Assembly: GCF_009601025.1 (NCBI RefSeq)
Contig: NZ_WIVE01000041.1
Coordinates: 1-37,282 of the forward strand
Length of the DNA: 37,282 bases
DNA from: Roseospira navarrensis
Lineage (GTDB): Bacteria; Pseudomonadota; Alphaproteobacteria; Rhodospirillales; Rhodospirillaceae
Direction: 5' to 3'
Part shown: positions 1-7,464 of the stretch, one piece after another
Layout of the letters: the number at the start of each line of letters is the position of its first letter
Numbering within the stretch: the first letter of the stretch is position 1
Translations under genes and position numbers: made by a program
Notes under the pieces: generated by a model
The model's database searches: none
Told to the model about the DNA's origin: nothing
What the model saw: only the letters and a program-made list of their open reading frames with translations

Positions 1-409
1 GAGCCCTCCTCGCCAGCCAGTGGACCTGTTACCCATGTTGCCGGTCTATTCTGTTACCTAGGTAGCCGGTCTGTACCAGCCTGACCCCCCTCCCCACCCC
101 TCCCCCATGAATGGGGGAGGGGTGGGGAGGGGGTGTCTCGGGGGGCCGCTGCGGTCCAGAAACCACGCGACCCCGTTTTTCCGCGATGAGCCCCTTTTTC
201 GGCGGATCCGTGTCCCGTCACGAATCGGGCCGGCTGGGCGGGGTCCGCACCCCGCACCGGCAGACTCCCCCCTTCGCCTAAGGGTATCCGTCCTGGCGGC
301 AATCTCCAACTGCTTGATTTAACGACCCTGGGCATCAGGTTCAGTTAAACATGACGGTGCTTTCCGCGACCGCGGGGCGGGACGGGGCAAACCGGCGGCG
401 GAGTCGGGA
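1..409. other. Intergenic region, repeats only
   Basis: No convincing gene is seen here; open frames in this stretch have no recognisable domain and cross the hairpin at 85-133. Besides that hairpin, bases 338-367 match one end of the inverted-repeat element found at 21491-21520 at 23 of 30 positions without gaps. This looks like a decayed end fragment of that element. Confidence 0.5.
85..133. repeat. C/G-rich 22-bp perfect hairpin
   Basis: The arms at 86-107 and 112-133 are exact reverse complements (22 bp) around a 4-base loop. Each arm is made of runs of four or five C (or G) separated by single A/T. Related C/G-rich hairpins occur at 29719-29760 and 29853-29873, so this looks like one member of an interspersed family. 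There is no T-run on either side to make it a classic terminator. Confidence 0.8.
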
Positions 410-1894
410 TCAGAACCGGGTGCGCACGGTGTAGGTCAGGCGCTCTTCGCCCTCGGGTGGGACCTCGACGGTCCAGGTGACGCGCGAGGCGGACTCCCGC
501 ACCGACTCCCGGGACTGGGACAGCAGGGTCCATTCGCCGGGCAGGTCGGCCTCCACCGTCACCCGGACCGCCTGATCCGGCTTGCCGTTGCGCAGCACCA
601 CCGCGTGTTCGGTCTCGGTGACGCGCTCGCCGATGCGGCGGAAGTCCAGGCGGCGGCGCTCGGCCGTGACGTCGAAATCCGTGCCCAGCGCCAGGGTGGC
701 CTCGGTCCCCACGGCGGTGTGGCCGATGCGGTCGGCGCCCAGGAAGCGCGGCGCGCCGTCCGGTCCCGGCTGCCAGACCCGCACGGTGCCCGCCGGCAGC
801 GGCCGGCCCAGCCCGGCGTCGTCGGTGTTCGACAGCACCAGATGCCGGCGCGCATGCAGGCGGGTCTCATCCACGCGGGGGCTGCCGTAGACCGACGAGC
901 CGGTGTCGGGGATCACGAAGCGGGGTTCGACGGTCAGGCCCGGCGCATTGACCAGGGCCAGTTGTTTGCTCTGGCGATGGGCGAGGTCCACGGGCCGGTC
1001 GATGGGGTAGAAGTGCAGCCCGCCCTGGGCCTGGGGCGACGGCGGGGGGGGCATGGCGGCGGCGACCATGCCGGCGCGCTGGTCCATCTCCGCCATGCCG
1101 CGTCCGCCGCCGCCGGTGTTCACCGTGCCGGCGGCCAGGGTCAGGCGCGCGTCGCGGAACGAGCGGCCGCTGGAATTGGTGACGGTGGCCCAGCCGGTCA
1201 GGTCGCCGCCGGTCATGGCCGCGTCCAGGTCCAGCGTGTAGTCGGCCGTCCAGCCCAGGCCGCCGGTCAGGTAGGTCAGCGCCAGATCGGCGGGGCCGCC
1301 GGCATCGGCGCGCACCGTGGCCAGCAGCGTGGGCGACGGGCGCAGGCCCTCCGGCAGGCGGTCCAGCACCAGATCGCCGGGCAGCCCGACGCGGATGTCG
1401 CCGTCCATCTCCAGAATCACGTCCTCGGCCACCGACAGTACCCGGGCGGTGGTGCGCCGGGGCGGGGCGTCGGCCCCCTGGTCGTCGATCAGCAGGCCGA
1501 TCTCGCGGCCGACCGACAGCTCCAGCAGGCGGTGCCGGTTCGGCACGTCGGCGGACAGGGCGCGTTCCAGCACCAGAAAGGCGTCCGGCGCCCGCCCGGC
1601 GGCGCGCAGCCGGACCGAGGCCGCGTCCGCGCCCGAGGGCACATCGGGGAAGGCCAGCACGCTCTCGCCCGCCGGCAGGCTGGCCGAGCGCTGCTCGGCG
1701 ACCACGGTGGTGCGGTCGTGGATGGTGAGTGCGACCGAGCCGGGGCCGCCCGGGGGAACCTCGATCTCTGCGGCCGTCGCCGCGCCCGTCCCGGCCCCGG
1801 CCCCGGCCAGGGCGAGACCGAGAGCGAGCACGCCGGTGGCGAGCAGGACGGCGCGGAGGGGGCGGACAGGGCGGCCGGAGCGGGCAACAGGCAT
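410..1894 (-). CDS. Exported DUF4139 domain protein
   Basis: A 494-residue protein of unknown function with a DUF4139-type body. The N-terminus has arginines followed by a hydrophobic stretch rich in Ala/Leu/Gly (about residues 12-40) that ends in an ATAA-like cleavage site, so it is probably exported to the periplasm. The rest resembles DUF4139 proteins, which are mostly beta-rich: an N-terminal part with VTIHDRTTVV-like strands, then the long region with LTYLTGGLGWTADYTLDLD and a C-terminal VTWTVEVPPEGEERLTYTV strand set. The start is the ATG preceded by GGAGGAG at good spacing; an upstream extension of the frame lacks such a site. No partner gene is obvious: the next gene on the same strand encodes a small cysteine-rich protein 73 bases upstream. 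The family call is fairly sure; the role is unknown. Confidence 0.8.
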   Translation of the reverse strand: MPVARSGRPVRPLRAVLLATGVLALGLALAGAGAGTGAATAAEIEVPPGGPGSVALTIHDRTTVVAEQRSASLPAGESVLAFPDVPSGADAASVRLRAAGRAPDAFLVLERALSADVPNRHRLLELSVGREIGLLIDDQGADAPPRRTTARVLSVAEDVILEMDGDIRVGLPGDLVLDRLPEGLRPSPTLLATVRADAGGPADLALTYLTGGLGWTADYTLDLDAAMTGGDLTGWATVTNSSGRSFRDARLTLAAGTVNTGGGGRGMAEMDQRAGMVAAAMPPPPSPQAQGGLHFYPIDRPVDLAHRQSKQLALVNAPGLTVEPRFVIPDTGSSVYGSPRVDETRLHARRHLVLSNTDDAGLGRPLPAGTVRVWQPGPDGAPRFLGADRIGHTAVGTEATLALGTDFDVTAERRRLDFRRIGERVTETEHAVVLRNGKPDQAVRVTVEADLPGEWTLLSQSRESVRESASRVTWTVEVPPEGEERLTYTVRTRF

Positions 1895-1967
1895 GGGATC
1901 TCCTCCACATCGCGGGGGCGTCACGGGGCGGGGATGCCCCCGCCGACGGGACGACCCTGCCGCCCGA

Positions 1968-2351
1968 TCATGGCAACGACGTGTCGGGGGTGTCCCGGGT
2001 CTCGTCCGTCTCGGACTGCCCTTTCTTGGGCTTGACCGGCTTCTGGCGGTATTTGCGGGTCTGCGGCTGGCCGTTCCACACGACCGGCTTTTCCAGCCAT
2101 TTCTGGATGAAATTCCAGGCGCCCTGATAGCCGTTGTGAGGCAGGGTGCAGGCCGAGCAGTCCTTGCGGGTGACGCCGTTCTTGTCGGTGAACACCTCAT
2201 AGGGCCCGGGGCACTCGTAGGCGATCAGCGGACAATAGCAGAACAGGCAGTTGAACTCGCCGCGCACACCCTCGTGGCACGGCAGGAACGGGCAACTGTG
2301 GTTCGTGAACCCCTTGAAGCCCTCGTTGGTCGTGCTGTCCTTGGGTTGCAT
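1968..2351 (-). CDS. Small cysteine-rich metal-binding protein (PF04071-like)
   Basis: A 127-residue protein whose first 70 residues hold nine cysteines: HSCPFLPCHEG, NCLFCYCPL, YECPG and DCSACTLPH. This spacing resembles the cysteine-rich small domain (PF04071), thought to bind zinc or an Fe-S centre. In other genomes this family often lies near cobalamin genes, but none is seen here. A basic and polar tail follows (KYRQKPVKPKKGQSETDET). The start is the ATG with GGGAGGGAC just upstream; a longer frame reading into the BCCT terminator region has no support. It sits between the DUF4139 gene and the BCCT transporter gene, all on the minus strand, but a terminator at 2412-2444 separates it from the transporter. 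Function unknown. Confidence 0.75.
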   Translation of the reverse strand: MQPKDSTTNEGFKGFTNHSCPFLPCHEGVRGEFNCLFCYCPLIAYECPGPYEVFTDKNGVTRKDCSACTLPHNGYQGAWNFIQKWLEKPVVWNGQPQTRKYRQKPVKPKKGQSETDETRDTPDTSLP

Positions 2352-2411
2352 GTCCCTCCCTCCCGGGTCACTGCGTCGGGTTCCCGGCATATGGGATCCG
2401 GTCCGCGTCGG

Positions 2412-2444
2412 AAAAGGGCCGCACCCGTGCCCGGATGCGGCCCC
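2412..2444 (-). terminator. Rho-independent terminator after the BCCT gene
   Basis: On the minus strand, 2443-2416 folds into a GC-rich stem of about 12 pairs with one mismatch and a 4-base loop, followed by TTTTC. It lies 58 bases past the BCCT stop codon and ends that transcript before the cysteine-rich gene. Confidence 0.7.
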
Positions 2445-2453
2445 TCTCGGTTG

Positions 2454-2477
2454 CCGTCGGCCGCGCACGGCCGACGG
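2454..2477. repeat. Perfect 10-bp hairpin downstream of the BCCT gene
   Basis: Bases 2454-2463 and 2468-2477 are exact reverse complements with a 4-base loop. It lies between the BCCT stop and the terminator at 2412-2444 and has no T-run of its own. It may stabilise the 3' end of the mRNA. Confidence 0.6.
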
Positions 2478-2501
2478 TTGCTCTCTCAGGATATCCGAAC
2501 G

Positions 2502-4076
2502 CTACTTGTTCATGACCCAGATGCGCTCGTGGCGCAGGCCCAGATAGAGCGTCACGCACATGGCCAGGAGCACCAGGGTGAACGGCAGGCCGACCGTGAT
2601 GGCCGCCGCCTGCAGCGCGCTCAGGGCGCTGGCCCCGCCGGCGAACAGCAGCACGGCCGCGATCACGCCTTCCATGACGGCCCAGAAGATGCGCTGCGGC
2701 ACCGGGGCGTCCAGCTTGCCGCCGGCGGTGATGCTGTCGATCACCAGCGAGCCGGAGTCCGACGAGGTGATGAAGAACACCATCACCAGACAGATGGCGA
2801 TGAACGAGGTGATCGCCGCCAAGGGCAGGTTCTCCAGCATCTGGAACATCGACAGGGTGTAGTCGCCGATGCCGTCGGCCAGCGCGCCGGTCTTGTTCAT
2901 CACCTGTTCCAGGCCCATGCCGCCGAAGGCGGTCATCCATACGATGGTCACAGCCGTCGGCACCAGCAGCACCGCAATGATGAACGTCCGCACCGAGCGG
3001 CCGTAGGACACGCGCGCGATGAACATGCCGACGAACGGGGACCAGGAAATCCACCAGGCCCAGTAGAACACCGTCCAGTCATGCATGAACGAGCCGTCCT
3101 CGCGGCCCCACCACATGCTCATGGGAACCATGACCTCGGCATAGGCCACCGTGGTGTCCCAGAAGCCGCTGATGATGGTCATGGTCGAGCCGGTGGCGAT
3201 TACGAACAGCAGCAGCAGGCCGGCCAGCGTCATGTTGATGTTGGACAGCAGCTTCACGCCGCCGTCCAGGCCGCGCACCACCGAGATCACGGCGATCGAG
3301 GTCACGCCGATGATGATGGCCACCTGGGTGTTGATGCCCGAGGGGATGCCGAACAGGAACTCCAGGCCGCCGGCCGCCTGCTGGGCGCCGAAGCCGAGCG
3401 AGGTGGCCAGGCCGAAGATGGTCGCCAGCACCGCCACCACATCGATGACGTTGCCGAACCAGCCCCAGGACTTGTCCTGCACGATGGGATAGAAGGCCGA
3501 GCGGATGGTCAGCGGCAGGCCCTTGTTGTAGCAGAAGAACGCCAGCGACAGGCCGACCACGGCATAGATCGCCCAGGGATGCAGGCCCCAGTGATACATG
3601 GTGGCCCCCATGGCGGCCCGGGCGCCTTCGGGCGTGTTCGGTTCCGCGCCCAGCGGGGTGCCGAACCAGTCGGTGTAGTAGCCGACGGGCTCCGCCACGG
3701 ACCAGAACATCAGGCCGATGCCCATGCCGGCCGCGAACAGCATCGCGAACCAGGAGATCAGCGAGAACTCCGGCTTGGCGTCCTGTCCGCCGAGCCGCAC
3801 GCTGCCGACCGGCAGGAAGATCAGCACGATGCAGAAGATGACGAAGATGTTGCCGGCAGCCAGGAAGAACCAGTCGAAGTTGTTGATCGACCAGGCTTTG
3901 GAGGCGTCGAAGATGCCTTTGGCATCCTCGGGCGCCATCAGGGTGCCCAACACGAAGACCATAATCAAAAGCGCGGCAATCCAGAACACGGGGTTGTGGA
4001 TGTCCATGCCGAACTTCTGGATATTGTCCTGGCCGACTTCGTATTCCGTTTCGTAGAGATTCTCCGGTGGTGGCAT
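2502..4076 (-). CDS. BCCT family betaine/choline/carnitine-type transporter
   Basis: A 524-residue inner-membrane protein of the BCCT family, which moves quaternary ammonium compounds such as glycine betaine, choline or carnitine, usually with Na+ or H+. The family signature is clear at about residues 333-342 (DWTVFYWAWW), followed by SWSPFVGMFIARVSYGR. The glycine-rich substrate helix GMGIGLMFWSVAEP lies near residue 115-128. About twelve hydrophobic segments are visible. The start is placed at the ATG with GGGGGAG six bases upstream; another ATG five codons earlier has no ribosome binding site. No osmosensory C-terminal extension is seen. It is transcribed alone, with a structured leader upstream and a terminator downstream. 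The substrate cannot be told from sequence alone. Confidence 0.93.
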   Translation of the reverse strand: MPPPENLYETEYEVGQDNIQKFGMDIHNPVFWIAALLIMVFVLGTLMAPEDAKGIFDASKAWSINNFDWFFLAAGNIFVIFCIVLIFLPVGSVRLGGQDAKPEFSLISWFAMLFAAGMGIGLMFWSVAEPVGYYTDWFGTPLGAEPNTPEGARAAMGATMYHWGLHPWAIYAVVGLSLAFFCYNKGLPLTIRSAFYPIVQDKSWGWFGNVIDVVAVLATIFGLATSLGFGAQQAAGGLEFLFGIPSGINTQVAIIIGVTSIAVISVVRGLDGGVKLLSNINMTLAGLLLLFVIATGSTMTIISGFWDTTVAYAEVMVPMSMWWGREDGSFMHDWTVFYWAWWISWSPFVGMFIARVSYGRSVRTFIIAVLLVPTAVTIVWMTAFGGMGLEQVMNKTGALADGIGDYTLSMFQMLENLPLAAITSFIAICLVMVFFITSSDSGSLVIDSITAGGKLDAPVPQRIFWAVMEGVIAAVLLFAGGASALSALQAAAITVGLPFTLVLLAMCVTLYLGLRHERIWVMNK

Positions 4077-4616
4077 TGGTTGCTCCCCCATTACACGGCC
4101 GCGTCATCAGCGGCAGCTTGGTGGTGATCGAGCGAAAAAGGAAAAAGAGCGTCCCGTCCCTTTCACGCAAACGTGATCTTGCGCCGGCGCCTGCCGGCAA
4201 ACCGCAAGACAAACCCCGCCACGATCCGGCGGGGTAGAGAAAAGGTGGCTGGCGACCGGCCCGGCAACCCCGGCCCCGGTGCGGGGCTGGCGGTGTGCGG
4301 GGCTGGCGGGGTGCGCCGCCCCCGAGCGGCCCCGAGGCGGGCCAAACGACGGCCTCCGGCGCTGTGCAGATCCGGCGCGGTCCCGAACATGCGCCTGGTC
4401 CGGGCCGTTCTGCCCGGCCATGGCATCCGGCCCGGCGCGCCGGATCCGCCGCCATGGCGTTCCGGCCAGCCTAGAGGATGGGGTTCGGCACCGCAACACC
4501 TGGGCGATTCGTCAGGTCGCCCGGGCCGGATGCACGCCGCTTCCCCCTTGACGGCGCGCCGTCCGAATGGTCGGTAGGCGATCCCGTCCGACCCCGCCGC
4601 CCGAGGGCCTCTCGCC
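4077..4616. other. Divergent intergenic region with structured BCCT leader
   Basis: This space separates the divergent BCCT gene and hisI. On the minus strand, which is the BCCT leader, three hairpins follow each other. One is at 4213-4235 (8-bp stem accccgcc/ggcggggt). The second spans about 4178-4208 (outer cttgcg/cgcaag with an inner gccggc stem). The third is short, at about 4166-4180 (tcacg/cgtga). A T-rich stretch comes next, near 4130-4145, before the start codon. It may be a regulated leader, but no known riboswitch was recognised. The hisI side (4300-4616) is plain GC-rich DNA. Confidence 0.4.
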
Positions 4617-5024
4617 ATGACCGCCGCCGCTCCGTCCGTTCTCGATGCCGTCCGCTTCACCGCCGACGGCCTGGTGCCCGCCATCGCCCAGCAGCATGAC
4701 ACCGGCGAGGTGCTCATGATGGCCTGGATGACCCGCGAGACCCTGGCCGAGACGCTGGAGACGGGCCGGGTGTGCTACTGGTCGCGCTCGCGCGGCGCGC
4801 CGTGGCGCAAGGGCGAGACCTCCGGTCAGGTGCAGACGCTGAAGGCGCTCCGCGTGGACTGCGACGGCGACACCCTGTTGCTGCTGGTGGATCAGGTCGG
4901 CGTCGCCTGCCACACCGGACGGCGCACCTGCTTCTACCGCGAGGTCCAGGGGCCGGACACGCTGGCCGTGATCGCCGAGCCGGAGGCCGATCCGGCCGCC
5001 CTCTACGGGACCCCAAAGGCATGA
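4617..5024 (+). CDS. hisI: Phosphoribosyl-AMP cyclohydrolase
   Basis: A 135-residue monofunctional HisI, the cytoplasmic enzyme that opens the adenine ring of phosphoribosyl-AMP in the third step of histidine synthesis. The Mg2+ site DCDGDTLLLL (Asp81, Asp83, Asp85) and the three zinc cysteines are all present: Cys82, Cys98 in GVACHTG and Cys105 in GRRTCFYR. The early part has EVLMMAWM and GRVCYWSRSRGAPWRKGETSG, both typical of the family. There is no fused HisE domain. The stop codon overlaps the start of the COG0523 GTPase gene (ATGA), so the two are translationally coupled. HisI depends on zinc and the partner is a putative metal chaperone, which hints at metal supply. Other his genes are not in the window. 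Confidence 0.95.
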   Translation: MTAAAPSVLDAVRFTADGLVPAIAQQHDTGEVLMMAWMTRETLAETLETGRVCYWSRSRGAPWRKGETSGQVQTLKALRVDCDGDTLLLLVDQVGVACHTGRRTCFYREVQGPDTLAVIAEPEADPAALYGTPKA

Positions 5025-6064
5025 GCACGCTGCCCGTCACGGTCCTGACCGGCTTCCTGGGCAGCGGCAAGACCACGCTGCTCAACCACCTGCTGTCGCA
5101 CCCGGACATGGCCGAGACCGCCGTTCTGGTGAACGAGTTCGGCGAGGTGGGCCTGGACCACCTGCTGGTCCGGCACGTGGACGAGGACATCGTGCTGCTG
5201 AACGCGGGCTGCCTGTGCTGCTCGGTGCGGGGCGACATGGTCACCGCGCTGCGCGACCTGTTCCTGAAGCGGGTCCGGGGCGAGATCGACGAGTTCCGCC
5301 GGCTGCTGATCGAGACCACGGGGCTGGCCGATCCGGCGCCCATCCTGCACACCCTGATGAGCGACCCGCTGATCTCCAACCACTACCGCCTGGACGGCGT
5401 GGTGACGGTGGTTGACGCGGCCCACGGCCTGGAGACGCTCGACCGTCAGCCCGAGTCGGTCAAACAGGCGGCCGTCGCCGACCGACTCGTGCTGAGCAAG
5501 ACCGACGTCGCCGCGCCGGAGGCCATCGCGGCGCTGGAGGCCCGGCTGGCGGCCCTCAATCCCGGCGCGCCGCGCCTGCGGGCGGACCACGGGCGCATCG
5601 CCCCGGCCGATATCCTGGAGTGCGGGCTGTTCCGGGCCGACGCCAAGACGCCGGATGTCGCGGGCTGGCTGACGGCCGAGGCCCTTGCGGACGCCGGCCA
5701 TCATGGCCACGACCACCACCATCGTCACGACGTGAACCGGCACGACGAGCGCATCCGCGCGTTCTGCCTGACCTATGACGCGCCGGTGGACTGGGACGCG
5801 CTGGCGGCCGGGCTCGACCTGCTGGTGTCCAGCCGGGGCGCCGACGTGCTGCGCCTGAAGGCCATCGTCAACGCCCGCCACCACGACGCGCCCCTGGCGC
5901 TGCACGGGGTGCAGCACATGTTCCACCCGCCGTCGGTGCTGCCGGACTGGCCGGTCGATCCCGCGACCGGGCAGCCGGACCGCCGCACCCGTCTGGTGTT
6001 CATCACCCGCGATCTCAGCCCGGCGGCGGTCGAGCGCGTTCTGGGCGCCGCGCTGAGTCTGTGA
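5021..6064 (+). CDS. COG0523 (CobW/YjiA-type) GTPase, putative zinc chaperone
   Basis: A 347-residue G3E-family GTPase. The Walker A motif GFLGSGKTT (residues 11-19), the metal site GCLCC (Cys64, Cys66, Cys67), the LIETTGLADP switch and the guanine site SKTD are all present. A histidine-rich stretch (about residues 224-245, HHGHDHHHRHD) lies between the GTPase part and the C-terminal CobW_C domain, which suggests zinc or another divalent metal as cargo. Members of this family deliver metals to client enzymes or handle cobalt for cobalamin. Here the start codon overlaps the hisI stop codon by four bases, so a role in metallating the zinc enzyme HisI is a reasonable inference. No Zur-type operator was recognised upstream of hisI. 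The start is fixed by the overlap and the MSTLPVTVLTG N-terminus. Confidence 0.9.
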   Translation: MSTLPVTVLTGFLGSGKTTLLNHLLSHPDMAETAVLVNEFGEVGLDHLLVRHVDEDIVLLNAGCLCCSVRGDMVTALRDLFLKRVRGEIDEFRRLLIETTGLADPAPILHTLMSDPLISNHYRLDGVVTVVDAAHGLETLDRQPESVKQAAVADRLVLSKTDVAAPEAIAALEARLAALNPGAPRLRADHGRIAPADILECGLFRADAKTPDVAGWLTAEALADAGHHGHDHHHRHDVNRHDERIRAFCLTYDAPVDWDALAAGLDLLVSSRGADVLRLKAIVNARHHDAPLALHGVQHMFHPPSVLPDWPVDPATGQPDRRTRLVFITRDLSPAAVERVLGAALSL

Positions 6065-6082
6065 TCCGGCCCGGTCGGGCTC

Positions 6083-6140
6083 GACGAAAGGCGTGGGTCG
6101 CCCCCTGACGGGACGAAAGGCGTGGGTCGCCCCCTGACGG
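6083..6140. repeat. 29-bp exact tandem duplication
   Basis: Two identical 29-base units lie head to tail at 6083-6111 and 6112-6140, starting 19 bases after the GTPase stop codon. There is no third copy. It is a recent duplication and does not form part of a CRISPR array. Confidence 0.9.
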
Positions 6141-6304
6141 ATGGCATAGCGCAGAACCGGACCGGGCGGAGTCGGCCCGAAAACAGGTCAATTTTTATAT
6201 TTTTTTGCTCGACTTTGGTGATACCCGACTATTCAGGTCGGCCGCATCGTGCCTTGTAAGCCGCCTGATCGGCCTGCATTTCCCACGAATCCGGACCCCT
6301 CCAT

Positions 6305-6320
6305 AAGGTGACCTCACCTT
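6305..6320. promoter_or_regulatory. Palindromic operator candidate
   Basis: The sequence aaggtgacctcacctt is a perfect inverted repeat with 7-base arms and a 2-base spacer. It lies 209 bases upstream of the VPLPA-type gene in an AT-rich stretch. The cognate regulator is not known. Confidence 0.4.
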
Positions 6321-6528
6321 TAGATGGATAGCATTTTGCGCTTCGACCGGCTAATTTGGTTTGACAGTGAGATGATGCTTCGCAGAAGGCCAGTTCCGGC
6401 GCGGGGTGGCGGTCCACGGACAGGGCGGGGTGGCAGCAGGCCACTCGGCGGCCCGGCCCGGGGGGCAACGGGAATTGGGACCGAAAGGGTTCGGCATCGG
6501 ACGCGCAAGTGGACACAGGAGAGATGAC

Positions 6529-7251
6529 ATGAACGTCAAGGCTTACATGGGGGCGGCGGCCGTCGGCGCGGCGCTGGCTCTTGGCTCCGCGGGCAGTGCC
6601 GGCGCGGCCGTCTACGACTTCACGAGCGGCGTGGCGCCGATCGACGGCAAGTCCACCAGCTCCATCGACATGGGCACGTACACCATCGATGGCTGGTGGT
6701 CCTATGCGAGCAACACCGACCCGGCCAATCGCACGGCCCGGGCGCTGAACTTCGTGGAAAAGCTGACCGACTCGGGCGTCTGCGCCGCCGATGGTCTGCT
6801 GGCCTGCAAGCGCGACGGCGCGGGCGTGGGCGACGACGAAATCTCGGAAACCGCCACGTACTACGAAGGCATCACCGTGACCTTCGACACGGTGCAGACC
6901 ATCACCGGGCTGATCTTCCTGGACCTGTTCGTGTCGCCGGACGATGCGGACATCAAGGAACAGGCGCAGGTCGTCTTCGACGAAGGCACGGCGAATGAAT
7001 CCTCCGCCGTCTTCACCGCCGCCGAGACCAAGGACGGCGTGAACATCGGCTACCTGAACGCGGCGTTCGGCCCGGTCAAGGCGACCACCCTGACCTTCAT
7101 TCTGGCGCCGTTGACCAACGACGATCGCGGGGTCGGCGACTACGCCGTGGCCGGCATCGTCACGCCGCTGCCGGCGGCGGTCTGGTTCATGGTCACCGCC
7201 CTGGGCGGCCTGTTTGGGACCCGCTGGCTGCGGGGCGCGCGCACGGCCTAG
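6529..7251 (+). CDS. Exported VPLPA/PEP-CTERM-type sorted protein
   Basis: A 240-residue secreted protein of unknown function. The N-terminal signal peptide (about residues 1-26) ends in an AGAAV-type site. The C-terminus is a sorting tail: TPLPAAVWFMV, a hydrophobic helix with ALGGLFG, then arginines at the very end. This matches the VPLPA-CTERM variant of PEP-CTERM, which is cut by an exosortase in the inner membrane. The exosortase itself is not in the window. The middle part is a beta-rich extracellular domain with acidic residues and only two Cys (CAADGLLACK), possibly a disulfide. The start is the ATG after AGGAGAG. A palindrome upstream and a hairpin downstream suggest a single-gene unit. 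Such proteins are usually tied to exopolysaccharide or biofilm. Confidence 0.75.
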   Translation: MNVKAYMGAAAVGAALALGSAGSAGAAVYDFTSGVAPIDGKSTSSIDMGTYTIDGWWSYASNTDPANRTARALNFVEKLTDSGVCAADGLLACKRDGAGVGDDEISETATYYEGITVTFDTVQTITGLIFLDLFVSPDDADIKEQAQVVFDEGTANESSAVFTAAETKDGVNIGYLNAAFGPVKATTLTFILAPLTNDDRGVGDYAVAGIVTPLPAAVWFMVTALGGLFGTRWLRGARTA

Positions 7252-7273
7252 GCCCCGGATTGAGAGACTCGCC

Positions 7274-7293
7274 GCCGGTCCCCGGGGACCGGC
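7274..7293. terminator. Hairpin after the VPLPA-type gene
   Basis: A perfect 20-base palindrome (10-bp arms, gccggtcccc and its complement) starts 22 bases after the stop codon. It has no T-run, so it may be a terminator or simply an mRNA-protecting hairpin. Confidence 0.45.
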
Positions 7294-7464
7294 GGGCGCA
7301 AGGTGTGACGGGGGATGCCGGCAACGGCGTCCCCCGTCGCGCGTCCGGGTCCCGTTGTTTCGGTTGTCCGGATCCCCTTGGCGAGCCGTCCCATTTCCGC
7401 CATGGATCGGGGGCAGGGTGGCGCGTCCGCTCCCCTGTGTTCCCGCGATCCGGAGTCCGTCTGC

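Larger units (their letters stand above)
6065..6528. other. Intergenic region with AT-rich promoter-like zone
   Basis: After the tandem duplication, bases 6186-6370 are clearly lower in GC than the rest of the window, with a run of T near 6193-6208. A 16-bp palindrome at 6305-6320 and a TTGACA hexamer near 6361 lie upstream of the exported-protein gene at 6529. No gene was accepted here. A short minus-strand frame ending at 6229 has plausible residues but no start codon with a ribosome binding site. Confidence 0.4.

Noticed and set aside
1317-4127. Long plus-strand open frame across the BCCT gene
   Set aside because: It runs opposite a convincing membrane transporter and reads as low-complexity Arg/Ala/His sequence.
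6083-6140. CRISPR repeat
   Set aside because: Two units directly abut with no spacer between them.
6229-6400. Minus-strand frame ending in WEMQADQAAYKARCGRPE
   Set aside because: The residues look plausible and the region is AT-rich, but no start codon with a ribosome site is found and the frame extends into the exported protein gene. At most a gene remnant.
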